Shown here: positions 35,101-42,681 of the stretch, one piece after another
Numbering within the stretch: position 1 is the first letter of the stretch
How the letters are laid out: every line of letters begins with the position of its first letter
NCBI GenBank assembly: GCA_022795735.1
Contig: JAAWHG010000001.1
Coordinates: forward strand, 62,001 to 126,000
Reading direction: 5' to 3'
Length of the DNA: 64,000 nucleotides
From: Oscillospiraceae bacterium
GTDB taxonomy: Bacteria > Bacillota > Clostridia > Oscillospirales > Oscillospiraceae
Position numbers and translations under genes: made by a program
The notes under the pieces: model-generated
Told to the model about the DNA's origin: nothing
Databases searched by the model: none
Seen by the model: the letters and a program-made list of their open reading frames with translations, nothing else

Positions 35101-35747
35101 AAATACTGTTTTGCTTTTTCCGCCTGATGGCGGAGGGGTTCTACCTGAAGCTCCAATTCAGAAATCTTATCCCCAATGCGGGTCAGATTTTCCTCAGTGC
35201 TGGAAAGACGGCGTTCGGTCTCCTCTTTACGGTGCCGGTATTTGGAAATGCCGGCGGCCTCCTCGAAGACCTCACGCCGGTCGGTACTCTTGAGGGACAG
35301 AATCTCGTCAATACGGCCCTGTCCGATGTTGGAATAACCTTCTCGTCCTAGGCCGGTATCCATAAACAGCTCGTTGATGTCCCGGAGACGGGCAGACTGC
35401 CTGTTGATATAGTATTCGCTCTCCCCACTCCGGTAATACCGCCGGGTCACCATAACCTCATTAGTATCAATGCGAAGCTCGCCGTCAGAGTTGTCCAAAA
35501 GCAGCGACGCCTCCGCAAAACCCACCTGTGGCCGCTTGAGGGTGCCGCCAAAGATCACATCCTCCATCTTCGCGCCGCGCAGCGCCTTAGAGCTCTGTTC
35601 GCCCAGCACCCAACTGATGGCGTCGGAGATATTCGATTTTCCGCTGCCGTTGGGCCCGACAATGGCGGTGATATCGTCTCCAAACTGCAGTACGGTCTTG
35701 TCTGGAAACGATTTAAAGCCCTGAATCTCCAAAGATTTTAGATACAC
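32178..35747 (-). CDS. smc: Chromosome segregation protein SMC
   Basis: The 1189-residue protein has Walker A GPNGSGKSNISDAI at residues 32-45, a long coiled coil, a hinge near residues 510-640 (GALQNVHGPISKLLKVEDQY, LDGQVLNAGGSMTGG), a second coiled coil, signature LLSGGEKAFVA near 1090 and Walker B FCLLDEIDAALDD. SMC with ScpAB compacts and resolves chromosomes. The start is GTG with GAGGA upstream. In many Firmicutes rnc lies directly before smc; here rnc is about 9.2 kb away. Confidence 0.97.
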   Translation of the reverse strand: MYLKSLEIQGFKSFPDKTVLQFGDDITAIVGPNGSGKSNISDAISWVLGEQSSKALRGAKMEDVIFGGTLKRPQVGFAEASLLLDNSDGELRIDTNEVMVTRRYYRSGESEYYINRQSARLRDINELFMDTGLGREGYSNIGQGRIDEILSLKSTDRREVFEEAAGISKYRHRKEETERRLSSTEENLTRIGDKISELELQVEPLRHQAEKAKQYLEFRDELKTLEISVWLDTLERLAAAAKKTEEDYNAAAFQLEQAHDGLDALYKTAEQLGEALRQHDEGLESIRSEIAGQEKRIHDRESDLAVLRANWENNQKNEARIAAERQEQENRSGGIHAQIEQLEARVEELDLRRREAGAQLEEISRRSAELSRNAEGKDRALTSIQAEQTAAAADCSRKQMELSSLSLSLEEQAARREALRQQAEEANASLEKALSDQKESAARLEGAREQVNAANNAIAGYQLRLQARARKRDDLRHAASAAGVALDTAGSKLRLYRDMEREYEGFSKAVKIVMQEAGRGALQNVHGPISKLLKVEDQYTVAIETALGAAMQNVVVSSEEDGKAAIQMLKRRDAGRATFLPIRTIRGRRLQEEGVAGTAGFVGIAADLLEYDPKYDAIFQNLLGRTVVTETMDHAITMARKYSNRFRIVTLDGQVLNAGGSMTGGSTIRGAGILSRANELARLEKQVVQLTQEKEGLESDLAEATRSAAEVEFQIETAKGELRQAEDEVLSLESADRQRQLLLDAARRQADTCRTELESVDQRSAGAEDRSGTLRGEIASLEKKIKDLTEELEAHTQDRSELDAQNAALGERLTAVKMAAAAADAEKAATLDSLEQLRELEDAMKGDRAASEALLERCRQESEVLNGRIDALTCETEAMNEALGRIKERFRDALCERAQAEAEKTKAEKRAQDQNKDILLMERESARLEQKKNATAMEEKQLLDKLWDTYELTPTAAASLRQKELDMPEANRRISTLKRKISSLGTPNLGAIEEFARVNERYEYLAVQRDDVLSSKQELEKIIRSITQEMTEIFIREFQRINEYFGQTFEEMFGGGKALLQLDDPEEPLSCGIEIRVQPPGKQVKTITLLSGGEKAFVAIALYFAILRVRPTPFCLLDEIDAALDDVNVRKFAAYLRNLCNKTQFIVITHRRGTMEEADVLYGVTMQEQGVSKILHIDLGQMEEQLGIQ

Positions 35748-35945
35748 GATGTTCCTCTTTCCCCTTATTTGCTTTTAAAAGTTCTCGAAACGCCATGTAT
35801 TCTATCTTGTCTCCCGATGCCTTTAACCTTGACACCTCGAATTATCTTATCTTCAAGCGTATCCCGAACAGAGTTTTTCGATAGGCTGGATTGGCCTGCT
35901 GCCCTTCCTTAAGACGGCAGAAAATGGAATCTGATATAACAACTT

Positions 35946-35974
35946 ATTTTAGCATATCAGACACTTTTTTTCAA
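35946..35974 (-). promoter_or_regulatory. Sigma-A promoter of the smc operon
   Basis: On the minus strand TTGAAA (35969-35974), a 17-nt spacer and TAAAAT (35946-35951) lie about 200 nt before the smc start codon. This gives smc-ftsY-rdgB-yhbY-nadD-LCP-rsfS-leuS its own promoter. Confidence 0.75.
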
Positions 35975-36007
35975 GGGCCTAAAATGAAATTCAGGAATTT
36001 CAGGCTG

Positions 36008-36036
36008 TTGCGAAAATAACGGACTCATGCTATAAT
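36008..36036 (+). promoter_or_regulatory. Sigma-A-like promoter of the TIM-barrel-like lipoprotein gene
   Basis: TTGCGA (36008-36013), a 17-nt spacer and TATAAT (36031-36036) lie about 90 nt before the gene. The palindrome at 36058-36074 would fall in the early transcribed region. Confidence 0.75.
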
Positions 36037-36057
36037 AAGTCTAGTTTTAACATTGGT

Positions 36058-36074
36058 GAAACTACCGTAGTTTC
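36058..36074. promoter_or_regulatory. Operator-like palindrome GAAACTAC-C-GTAGTTTC
   Basis: A perfect 8-bp inverted repeat around one central base lies about 22 nt downstream of the -10 element. Position and symmetry fit a repressor site; no regulator gene is adjacent. It could also be a short RNA hairpin, but it has no U tract. Confidence 0.55.
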
Positions 36075-36123
36075 TCACTCCCTGACCAAATATGACAGCG
36101 AAATACTGACGAGGGTGATAGAT

Positions 36124-37326
36124 TTGAATATATGGGTACGGCTGATGGCTATCGTTCTGGCAATTCTTTGTCCGGCTTGCCGCCTTACAGAAAAAGACCT
36201 GCCAAACGGCCAGGAATATACTTCGGATACCCTCTCCACGGAGGGAAGACACAGCATTTTTGCTTGGGATTTATATCTTTTTAATGAAGGCGCGTTTCCC
36301 TCGCTCTCGAAAGTCCTGACAGCATATGAAATTGACCGGGTCTATCAGGCGATCCCGGCTGTATACTTTAACAGCTTTGAAGTATCCTCTATGGTAACAA
36401 ACTGCGCCGCAATGGACATAGAGGTCGTGGCGCTTAACGGGGACCCTAGCTGGCAAAGCGAAGGTCTCAACGCGTACTACGCGTGGATTGACGCGCTTTG
36501 CGCCTATAACCAATCGCATCCGTCTGAAGCTATTCGCGCGGTGGCCCTTGATGTGGAGAGCCATACGATGGAATCCTTTCAGGAAGACATGACGAAGGGT
36601 TTTTCCAGCTATGTTGAGCTGATGCGGGAAGCCTATCTGTACGCTCACGAACGGGGACTTTCTGTCGTACAGGTGATTCCCACAATGTTTGATAAAATCG
36701 ACATAGATAAATTTGAATGGTTTATCCAGAACTGCTGCGATGAGCTCTCGGTTATGAACTATGAAAAGGACGGCGCTGTGAACAATATAAAGGACGAGAT
36801 TCTCCTCTGCAAAAAGAATGGCGTCAGAATTGAGTCCATTTTCGAAACGATGCCCATCAGCGACCCCCACCATGTCACAGCGGCCAATACTTATTTTGAT
36901 GAAGGAGAAGCAGCCCTGCGCTCGGCTGTGAAGGAACTCCAATCGACCTATGGACCATCCCTCGGCATTGGCTATCACTATTTCAATACGTTGTACTATT
37001 TATATAGTGGCGAGTATTTGGCGGAGATTTATATATATGCCGATCCTGACAACCCCTACTCCGATGTAAACTCGCAGGTTTATGTTGGAGAAACGGTTCA
37101 ATTGAAGAGTGAAAATGGTGATTCCATTGCCGCGTGGGTATTTAATCCAAACCGAAACATAGACCGGCAGGAGTATTGCTATCTGGCTGTCGGCGTCCAT
37201 ACCGGCTTACAGTACCACCTGCAACTTGAAGATGAGACATTCACCGTATATTCACCCAAAACATTTTCTTTCCATCCGGAATATGGAAAAATTATCTTCA
37301 CAGAGGCAATCGGCGTAAGATCGTAG
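36124..37326 (+). CDS. Predicted extracytoplasmic TIM-barrel-like lipoprotein of unknown function
   Basis: The protein (400 residues from TTG 36124) begins MNIWVRLMAIVLAILCPAC, a likely lipoprotein signal with Cys at residue 19. The body alternates strands and helices like a barrel: HSIFAWDLYLFNEG, IEVVALNGDPSW, IRAVALDVESHTM, SVVQVIPTM, ELSVMNYEKDG and LGIGYHYFNTLYY. About 90 residues follow that look like a beta domain. No family is recognised; a glycosidase-like role is only a guess. DNA is clearly AT-richer than the flanking core genes, suggesting acquisition by transfer. TTG is chosen because GAGG lies 8 nt before it; an in-frame GTG at 36115 overlaps that site. Confidence 0.7.
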   Translation: MNIWVRLMAIVLAILCPACRLTEKDLPNGQEYTSDTLSTEGRHSIFAWDLYLFNEGAFPSLSKVLTAYEIDRVYQAIPAVYFNSFEVSSMVTNCAAMDIEVVALNGDPSWQSEGLNAYYAWIDALCAYNQSHPSEAIRAVALDVESHTMESFQEDMTKGFSSYVELMREAYLYAHERGLSVVQVIPTMFDKIDIDKFEWFIQNCCDELSVMNYEKDGAVNNIKDEILLCKKNGVRIESIFETMPISDPHHVTAANTYFDEGEAALRSAVKELQSTYGPSLGIGYHYFNTLYYLYSGEYLAEIYIYADPDNPYSDVNSQVYVGETVQLKSENGDSIAAWVFNPNRNIDRQEYCYLAVGVHTGLQYHLQLEDETFTVYSPKTFSFHPEYGKIIFTEAIGVRS

Positions 37327-37377
37327 TCACCTGCCTCACACCGTTCTGTAGTCAAAATAAAAAGGAGAAATGCACCC

Positions 37378-39654
37378 GTGATTAAAATCTACGATTCCGG
37401 CGTCTACCTCGTTGGTGGCCGCGACATCTATACAGACCCATCTGAACTAGCTACCAAGACCGGCCGGCAGCACAACCCCGCAGACGCCGCGAAGGGGACG
37501 ATAGCCTATTCAATCCTGAAGTCCCACAATGTTGGAGATGATATGGCGCACCTCAACCTGAGGTTTGACTCGCTGACCAGCCATGATATCACCTATGTCG
37601 GCATCATCCAGACAGCCCGCGCCTCCGGCCTTACCGCGTTCCCTGTCCCCTACGTGCTGACCAACTGTCACAACTCTCTGTGCGCCGTAGGCGGCACGAT
37701 CAACGAGGACGATCACAAGTTCGCCCTCTCAGCGGCACGAAAATACGGCGGCATCTACGTCCCTGCCAACATGGCGGTCATCCATAGCTACAATCGGGAA
37801 ATGATGACTGGCTGTGGGCGAATGATTCTGGGCTCCGATTCCCACACCCGCTACGGCGCGCTCGGAACCATGGCCGTCGGCGAGGGCGGCGGAGAACTTG
37901 CCAAACAGCTCCTGGGCCGGACCTATGACTTCGCCCGTCCCCAGGTGGTTGCGGTCTATCTGACCGGTACGCCCAGACCCGGCGTCGGTCCCCACGACGT
38001 AGCTCTGGCACTCTGCGGCGCGGTTTACGAAAGCGGATATGTCAAAAACAAGGTCATGGAGTTTGTCGGTCCCGGCATCGCAAATTTGCCGGCGGAATAC
38101 CGCAACGCCATTGATGTTATGACGACGGAAACGACCTGCTGGTCTTCCATCTGGGAAACCGACGGAAAGACAGAAGAATACTTTGCGATTCACGGGCGGC
38201 CAGAGGCATACAAAAAACTGAAACCCGATGAGGTTGCTTATTATGACGGCTGCATCACGCTTGATCTTTCCGAGGTGGAATGCGCCATCGCGCTTCCCAT
38301 GCACCCCAGCTACGTTTATTCGATCCATGCGCTACAAGCCAACGCCGGGGATATCCTCCATATGGCGGAAGAACGGGCCAACGGTCAGATTGCCGGAGAC
38401 GCGCGCATGGATTTGATGAGCAAGCTGCACAGCGACGGTCAGATTTATGTAGACCAAGGCGTCGTGGCAGGCTGCTCTGGCGGCACCTTTGATAATATCA
38501 TGGCAGTAGCGGACATTCTCAAGGGAAAAAGCACCGGAAACGGAGCGTTCACCATGAGCGTCTACCCCGGCTCCATGCCAGCTTGGCTGGAGCTCTCCCG
38601 AAACGGGGCGCTGGCTGAGCTGGCCGCCGCAGGGGTGATTGTACGGGAGTGCTTCTGCGGCCCCTGCTTCGGCGCGGGCGACTGCCCGGCCAACGGCGAG
38701 TTTTCCATCCGCCACACCACCCGCAACTTTCCCAACCGCGAGGGCTCCAAGCCGGGAGAGGGACAGATGAGCGCCGTCGCCCTGATGGACGCTCGTTCCA
38801 TCGCCGCCACCGCCGCCAACGGCGGCAGACTCACGGCGGCAACCGATCTGCTGGACATCGAATACCGCACGCCCAAGTACTTTTTTGAAAAAGCGGTCTA
38901 CGAGAAGCGTGTTTTTGACGGAACAGGCAATCCCGAACCGGAAACAGCATTGCGTTTTGGTCCCAACATCAAGGACTGGCCTGAGCTGCCAGCCCTGACC
39001 GACGATCTTCTCGTGAAGGTCTGCTCCTATATCACCGACCCGGTGACCACGACGGACGAGCTGATTCCATCAGGTGAAACTTCCAGCTACCGTTCCAACC
39101 CGGAGCGCCTCTCGGAGTTTACATTGAGCCGGAAAGACCCGGACTATGTACCCCGAAGTAAGGCAGTCCGCAAGTTTGAGCGGGACCGTCGGGCAGGGAA
39201 AAAATTGCCTGACGAGATTAAGGCCGTTTATACTGCCTTAACCAAAGCAGGCGTTGCCGCTAATCCGGAAAACACAGAAATCGGCTCCACTATCTTTGCC
39301 AATGCCCCCGGCGACGGTTCGGCGCGGGAGCAGGCAGCCTCCTGCCAACGGGTCGTGGGGGCGGCGGCCAACTTCGCCACACAATACGCCACCAAACGCT
39401 ACCGCTCAAACTGCATCAACTGGGGAATGATTCCCTTCCTGGTTCAAAACCCCGGCATCTTTTCACTGGACGATTATATCTTTGTCCCAGGTGTACGGAA
39501 AGCCGTCTTGGAAAATACGGAGTCTTTTCCCGCTTATGCTGTTAAGCCGGACGGAACCGTTATCCCCTTCCTGGTCTCCATTGGCCCTCTGACTGGGCCG
39601 GAACGGCAAATCATCGCCGACGGGTGCCTGATTAACTACTATCGAAAACACTGA
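37378..39654 (+). CDS. Aconitase-family hydratase (YbhJ-like)
   Basis: The 758-residue protein belongs to the aconitase superfamily. It has the GSDSHT motif near residue 151, a Cys in AGCSGGTFDN near 365 and the Cys pair of CGPC near 427; together these supply the three ligands of a 4Fe-4S cluster. The length and the TTRNFPNREGS substrate loop fit the E. coli YbhJ type, not classical aconitase. The substrate is unknown. It starts with GTG, with AAAGGAG about 10 nt upstream, 51 nt after the lipoprotein gene. Its base composition is core-like, unlike the neighbouring accessory genes. Confidence 0.85.
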   Translation: MIKIYDSGVYLVGGRDIYTDPSELATKTGRQHNPADAAKGTIAYSILKSHNVGDDMAHLNLRFDSLTSHDITYVGIIQTARASGLTAFPVPYVLTNCHNSLCAVGGTINEDDHKFALSAARKYGGIYVPANMAVIHSYNREMMTGCGRMILGSDSHTRYGALGTMAVGEGGGELAKQLLGRTYDFARPQVVAVYLTGTPRPGVGPHDVALALCGAVYESGYVKNKVMEFVGPGIANLPAEYRNAIDVMTTETTCWSSIWETDGKTEEYFAIHGRPEAYKKLKPDEVAYYDGCITLDLSEVECAIALPMHPSYVYSIHALQANAGDILHMAEERANGQIAGDARMDLMSKLHSDGQIYVDQGVVAGCSGGTFDNIMAVADILKGKSTGNGAFTMSVYPGSMPAWLELSRNGALAELAAAGVIVRECFCGPCFGAGDCPANGEFSIRHTTRNFPNREGSKPGEGQMSAVALMDARSIAATAANGGRLTAATDLLDIEYRTPKYFFEKAVYEKRVFDGTGNPEPETALRFGPNIKDWPELPALTDDLLVKVCSYITDPVTTTDELIPSGETSSYRSNPERLSEFTLSRKDPDYVPRSKAVRKFERDRRAGKKLPDEIKAVYTALTKAGVAANPENTEIGSTIFANAPGDGSAREQAASCQRVVGAAANFATQYATKRYRSNCINWGMIPFLVQNPGIFSLDDYIFVPGVRKAVLENTESFPAYAVKPDGTVIPFLVSIGPLTGPERQIIADGCLINYYRKH

Positions 39655-39663
39655 CGGTCTGAA

Positions 39664-39704
39664 ATGGGCCTTTTGTTTCAGGTCTCTGGAATCGAAAGGC
39701 CCAT
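39664..39704. terminator. Terminator between the convergent hydratase and MATE genes
   Basis: ATGGGCCTTT (39664-39673) pairs with AAAGGCCCAT (39695-39704); CCTTTTCTTT follows on the plus strand. It lies 9 nt after the hydratase stop. Confidence 0.75.
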
Positions 39705-39746
39705 CCTTTTCTTTGAAACGCCATTTTTGCGTTTAAGAAGGTGTGG

Positions 39747-41120
39747 TTAAGCTGCCATCTGCCGGAATTGCCTCCAAAACAGCGCGACCGTTGCAATACA
39801 AGCCAACGTATCGGCCACCGGCTCCGCCAAATATACAGCCCGCACCGCATCCGGCAAAATTTGTGGAAGCAGCAGAATAAGCGGAATGAGCAAAAATATC
39901 TTTCGCACAAGGGCAAGGAACAGAGAAACCTTTGCGTTTCCCAATGCGACAAACATTAGTTGACAGCATACCTGCGCGCCCATAACCCATAGCATAGCAA
40001 AGAAAGTTCGAATCATTGAGCTGCTATAGGCCACCAGCTCCATCCTATCTGCAAAGATACCCGGAAATAAAGCGGGAAATATTTGAATCGTCAGCCATAA
40101 AAGCACAGAGTATGTCAACCCCGTTTTCAAAACCAGTTTACAGCACGCCCGAACCCGGTCCGGCTGTCCCGCGCCGCAGTTATAGCTTATAATCGGCAGC
40201 GCGCCGTTCGCGATGCCAGCCAGCGGCAAGGTAGAAAATTGCATGACTGTGGCAAAAATCGTCATTGCACCTACTGCCTGGTCTCCTCCATACCGTAAAA
40301 GCAAGCGGTTAAAGAATACGGAGGTCAAGCTTTCCGTTAAAATTTGTACGAAGGGTGACAACCCCAGCGCCAACGCGGGCAACAGCATTTCACTGTCCAA
40401 TCGAAGATAACGAAATCTCAGACGGACCATCCCGCGCCGCCCGAATAGAAAGCCCAATACCCATACGCAGGAGACGGCTTGCGAGAGTACGGTAGCAATG
40501 GCAGCTCCTTTTACGCCCAGGCCCAGCGTGAAAATAAACAGCGGGTCCAGCAAAATATTAATTCCCGCCCCCAGAAGCACTGTAATCATCGCGGTGCCAG
40601 AACGTCCTTGGGCCGTGATAAAGAATGCAAGGCCAGTAGCCAACTCCACAAATATAGTACCCGCCGCATAGATGGTAAAGTAGCTTTTCGCGTAAGGCAG
40701 TGTATTGACGCTGGCGCCAAACAAAAGCAAAATCTTTTCCGAGCAGGCCAGCGCCAGCGCAGTCAGCATAACGCCAATCCCCGCCGCAAATAATGCGCAT
40801 GAGCCCAACGTCCGTTCGGCAGATTCCCGATCATGCGCCCCCCCAAATAGAGAGACTCTTGGCGCGCCGCCAAAGCCGGCCAGTTGTGCAAATGCGGAGA
40901 GAATAATGGTAACTGGCATGCAGACACCCAGACCCGTCAGCGCTATATCACCCATTATGGGTATATGTCCAACATAAATTCGGTCAACCATATTGTAAGC
41001 CACTGTGACCAATTGAGAAATTACAGCGGGGATGACCATTCTTACAAACAAGCGAGGTAGCGGCTCTGTTTTCAGCCCGTCTCCCTGTTTGGATATTTTG
41101 ATAGCGGATTGTATTTTCAT
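39747..41120 (-). CDS. MATE family multidrug efflux transporter
   Basis: The 457-residue membrane protein has about 12 spans in two related halves, with MATE patterns LFVRMVIPAVISQLVTVAYNMVD cut here as VIPAVISQLV, GLGVCMPVTIIL, FGGAPRVSLFGGAHD and GANILL-like loops. These pumps export cationic drugs or metabolites using Na+ or H+ gradients. AAAGGAG precedes the ATG. The divergent TetR-type regulator next door probably controls it. GC is lower than in the core genes. Confidence 0.92.
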   Translation of the reverse strand: MKIQSAIKISKQGDGLKTEPLPRLFVRMVIPAVISQLVTVAYNMVDRIYVGHIPIMGDIALTGLGVCMPVTIILSAFAQLAGFGGAPRVSLFGGAHDRESAERTLGSCALFAAGIGVMLTALALACSEKILLLFGASVNTLPYAKSYFTIYAAGTIFVELATGLAFFITAQGRSGTAMITVLLGAGINILLDPLFIFTLGLGVKGAAIATVLSQAVSCVWVLGFLFGRRGMVRLRFRYLRLDSEMLLPALALGLSPFVQILTESLTSVFFNRLLLRYGGDQAVGAMTIFATVMQFSTLPLAGIANGALPIISYNCGAGQPDRVRACCKLVLKTGLTYSVLLWLTIQIFPALFPGIFADRMELVAYSSSMIRTFFAMLWVMGAQVCCQLMFVALGNAKVSLFLALVRKIFLLIPLILLLPQILPDAVRAVYLAEPVADTLACIATVALFWRQFRQMAA

Positions 41121-41225
41121 ACCCGTTCGCTCCTTTCGACATTTTAAGCGAACTATATCATGCCGCTATTTTAGGCGGAACCCCCCACGGGGGATATTTT
41201 ACTGAACACTAAATCTAAATCGTAA

Positions 41226-41265
41226 AAAGTTCTGCACACATGCCAGACAACATGTACAAAACTTT
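41226..41265. promoter_or_regulatory. Imperfect dyad in the MATE/TetR divergent region (possible operator)
   Basis: AAAGTTCTGCACACATG (41226-41242) and CATGTACAAAACTTT (41251-41265) form an interrupted inverted repeat just before the TetR gene. This fits an autoregulatory TetR operator, but the match is imperfect and the site is a prediction only. Confidence 0.45.
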
Positions 41266-41272
41266 CTGAAAA

Positions 41273-41857
41273 ATGGAGACGGTTACTTTGCAGAAAACGA
41301 ACAATCGAAAAACAGACCGTCGGACGCTATATACCACAGCGGTTATTCAGGAGGCAGTTTTGTCGCTTCTGAGCAAGAAAGAATACACAGAAATCACCGT
41401 TTCAGCCATATGCCGCGAGGCGGAAATCAGCCGTGGAACATTTTACCTGCACTATAGAAATATCCCCGAAGTGATTGACGCGCTATTTGATAAAGCCCTC
41501 GGCGGCACACATTCGATGCTGGCGCAAATTGGCTGCGCCGCAATGAAAGACGAGAGATGCGCTTATCCGCTCTGCCATTTTCTGCGGGAAAATACCAAAT
41601 ATCAGTCGCTTTTTTTCTCTGATTCTCTACGCAGCCTTGTGATTGACAGAATAGCGGCTCATGGTTTTCACCATTTTGCCGAACATGTGAAGCATCAATC
41701 CACTTATTCTGAGGAGGAACTGTTTTCTCTCTTTTGCTTTCAACTCAGTGGCTGCTTGACCGTCATCAAACATTACCGAAATATTTCAGACGAAGCGTGG
41801 ACAGGCATTCAATGCACAATTGACAAACTTTTGAAAGTTGGATTTCAAGGCCTATAA
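41273..41857 (+). CDS. TetR family transcriptional regulator
   Basis: The protein (194 residues from ATG, about 189 from TTG 41288) has an N-terminal TetR helix-turn-helix: AVIQEAVLSLLSKKEYTEIT then VSAICREAEISRGTFYLHYR. The C-terminal ligand domain is divergent and Cys/His-rich (FCFQLSGCLTVIKHYRN). It is divergent from the MATE gene, the usual arrangement for a pump repressor. TTG at 41288 may be the true start since GGAG lies 8 nt before it and the ATG at 41273 lacks a ribosome site. Confidence 0.88.
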   Translation: METVTLQKTNNRKTDRRTLYTTAVIQEAVLSLLSKKEYTEITVSAICREAEISRGTFYLHYRNIPEVIDALFDKALGGTHSMLAQIGCAAMKDERCAYPLCHFLRENTKYQSLFFSDSLRSLVIDRIAAHGFHHFAEHVKHQSTYSEEELFSLFCFQLSGCLTVIKHYRNISDEAWTGIQCTIDKLLKVGFQGL

Positions 41858-41878
41858 ATTCGCATGATTTGCGTAGCA

Positions 41879-41912
41879 AAGGGATTCGTGGCGTCGTCTC
41901 CACGAATCCCTT
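41879..41912. terminator. Hairpin between convergent TetR and nitroreductase genes
   Basis: AAGGGATTCGTGG (41879-41891) pairs perfectly with its complement at 41900-41912 across an 8-nt loop. Flanking U tracts are short on both strands. Confidence 0.65.
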
Positions 41913-41947
41913 GTTTGCATATAGCCGATAACTTGAAATTTTGCAGA

Positions 41948-42475
41948 TCACTCTACCCAAAAAACTCTGCCTTCCCTGCGCTTTGCGGGTTTTGGTATAT
42001 CCCCGTCTACGTAGCCAACCGCGCAGTGGCCCACACCCTCCCATTCGCCCTCCACGCCAATTTCTGAAAGAAATGCTTGCCATTCTTTTTTCTCAAACTC
42101 CTCTTTCGCTCTATGAATCCAAATGCTTCCGAGTCCCAGGGCATGCGCCGCCAGCATCATGTTCCCCATAACAAGGCTTCCATCATAAACATGATTCGCC
42201 CAATTCTTGTCTGCCAATACAATCAAAATCGCGGGCGCGCCATAGAATGGATCAAATCCCTCCTCCCAGTTGCCAATCCTACAATTGATCGCAGAAAGCC
42301 TGTCCCTGACTTCTTTGTTTGTAACGGCAACTGTTATGGCCGCCTGTTTTCCCATTCCACTGGCCGCATAAAGCCCCGCCTCAATAATTTGTTCCAGCTC
42401 TTCCTTCGCAGGCATATCCGGCTTAAATTTACGGATGCTTCTGCGTCCTTTAATTGCCTGAATGACCTCGTTCAT
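41948..42475 (-). CDS. Nitroreductase family protein
   Basis: The 175-residue protein has the FMN-binding pattern of small nitroreductases: IKGRRSIRKFKPD at the start, EAGLYAASGMGKQ, DGSLVMGNMMLAAHALGLGSIWI and VGHCAVGYVDGD. Such enzymes reduce nitro groups, quinones or flavins with NAD(P)H. GGAGGAGTAGG lies before the ATG. The upstream broken TIGR04076-type gene ends within this ribosome site, suggesting the two once formed an operon. Confidence 0.9.
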   Translation of the reverse strand: MNEVIQAIKGRRSIRKFKPDMPAKEELEQIIEAGLYAASGMGKQAAITVAVTNKEVRDRLSAINCRIGNWEEGFDPFYGAPAILIVLADKNWANHVYDGSLVMGNMMLAAHALGLGSIWIHRAKEEFEKKEWQAFLSEIGVEGEWEGVGHCAVGYVDGDIPKPAKRREGRVFWVE

Positions 42476-42478
42476 TTC

Positions 42479-42616
42479 CTACTCCTCCATATTAATTCTT
42501 TCAATTCTGATATTGTAACAAGGGCATTCCCCAGACTCCGGGTCTGCACAATATTGAGTTTATAATTCAGGATATAGCTTTTTATCAATTACGGTCACTT
42601 CTACTTTATATTTCAT
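42479..42616 (-). pseudogene. Broken TIGR04076-type small gene with in-frame stop
   Basis: A frame with GGGGAGG upstream starts MKYKVEVTVIDKKLYPEL, then meets TAA at 42560-42562. The same frame continues with TQYCADPESGECPCYNI, ending at TAG 42479-42481. Read through the stop, the pattern V-x-V-I-x-x-x-L-Y-P-E-L, Y-C-A-D-P-E-S-G, C-P-C-Y is that of the TIGR04076 family (about 90 to 100 residues). The distal half is missing, replaced by the nitroreductase start. One nonsense codon plus truncation mark it as a remnant. Family naming is from memory of the pattern. Confidence 0.7.
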
Positions 42617-42641
42617 ATATACCTCCCCAAATAATGTACCG

Positions 42642-42675
42642 GGGGCTGCGGCATCTTGATCCGCAGCCCCTTTTT
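42642..42675. terminator. Hairpin after the chemoreceptor gene
   Basis: GGGGCTGCGG (42642-42651) pairs with CCGCAGCCCC (42661-42670), followed by T5 on the plus strand. On the minus strand, the direction of the chemoreceptor gene, no U tract follows. The stem lies 12 nt beyond the chemoreceptor stop and may still protect or end its mRNA. Confidence 0.6.
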
Positions 42676-42681
42676 GTTCTA

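Larger units (their letters stand above)
35748..36123. other. Intergenic region between smc and the TIM-barrel-like lipoprotein gene
   Basis: This 376-nt gap holds a minus promoter for smc (35946-35974), a plus promoter (36008-36036) and a 17-nt palindrome (36058-36074). The smc leader would be about 190 nt. A start-less open stretch on the minus strand between about 35770 and 35920 resembles a coding remnant but is not recognised. Confidence 0.7.

Noticed and set aside
35770-35920. Start-less open frame on the minus strand before smc, reading SVRDTLEDKIIRGVKVKG and ending before the smc ribosome site
   Set aside because: No ATG, GTG or TTG and no recognised family. It may be chance or a remnant, so it is not called as a gene or pseudogene.
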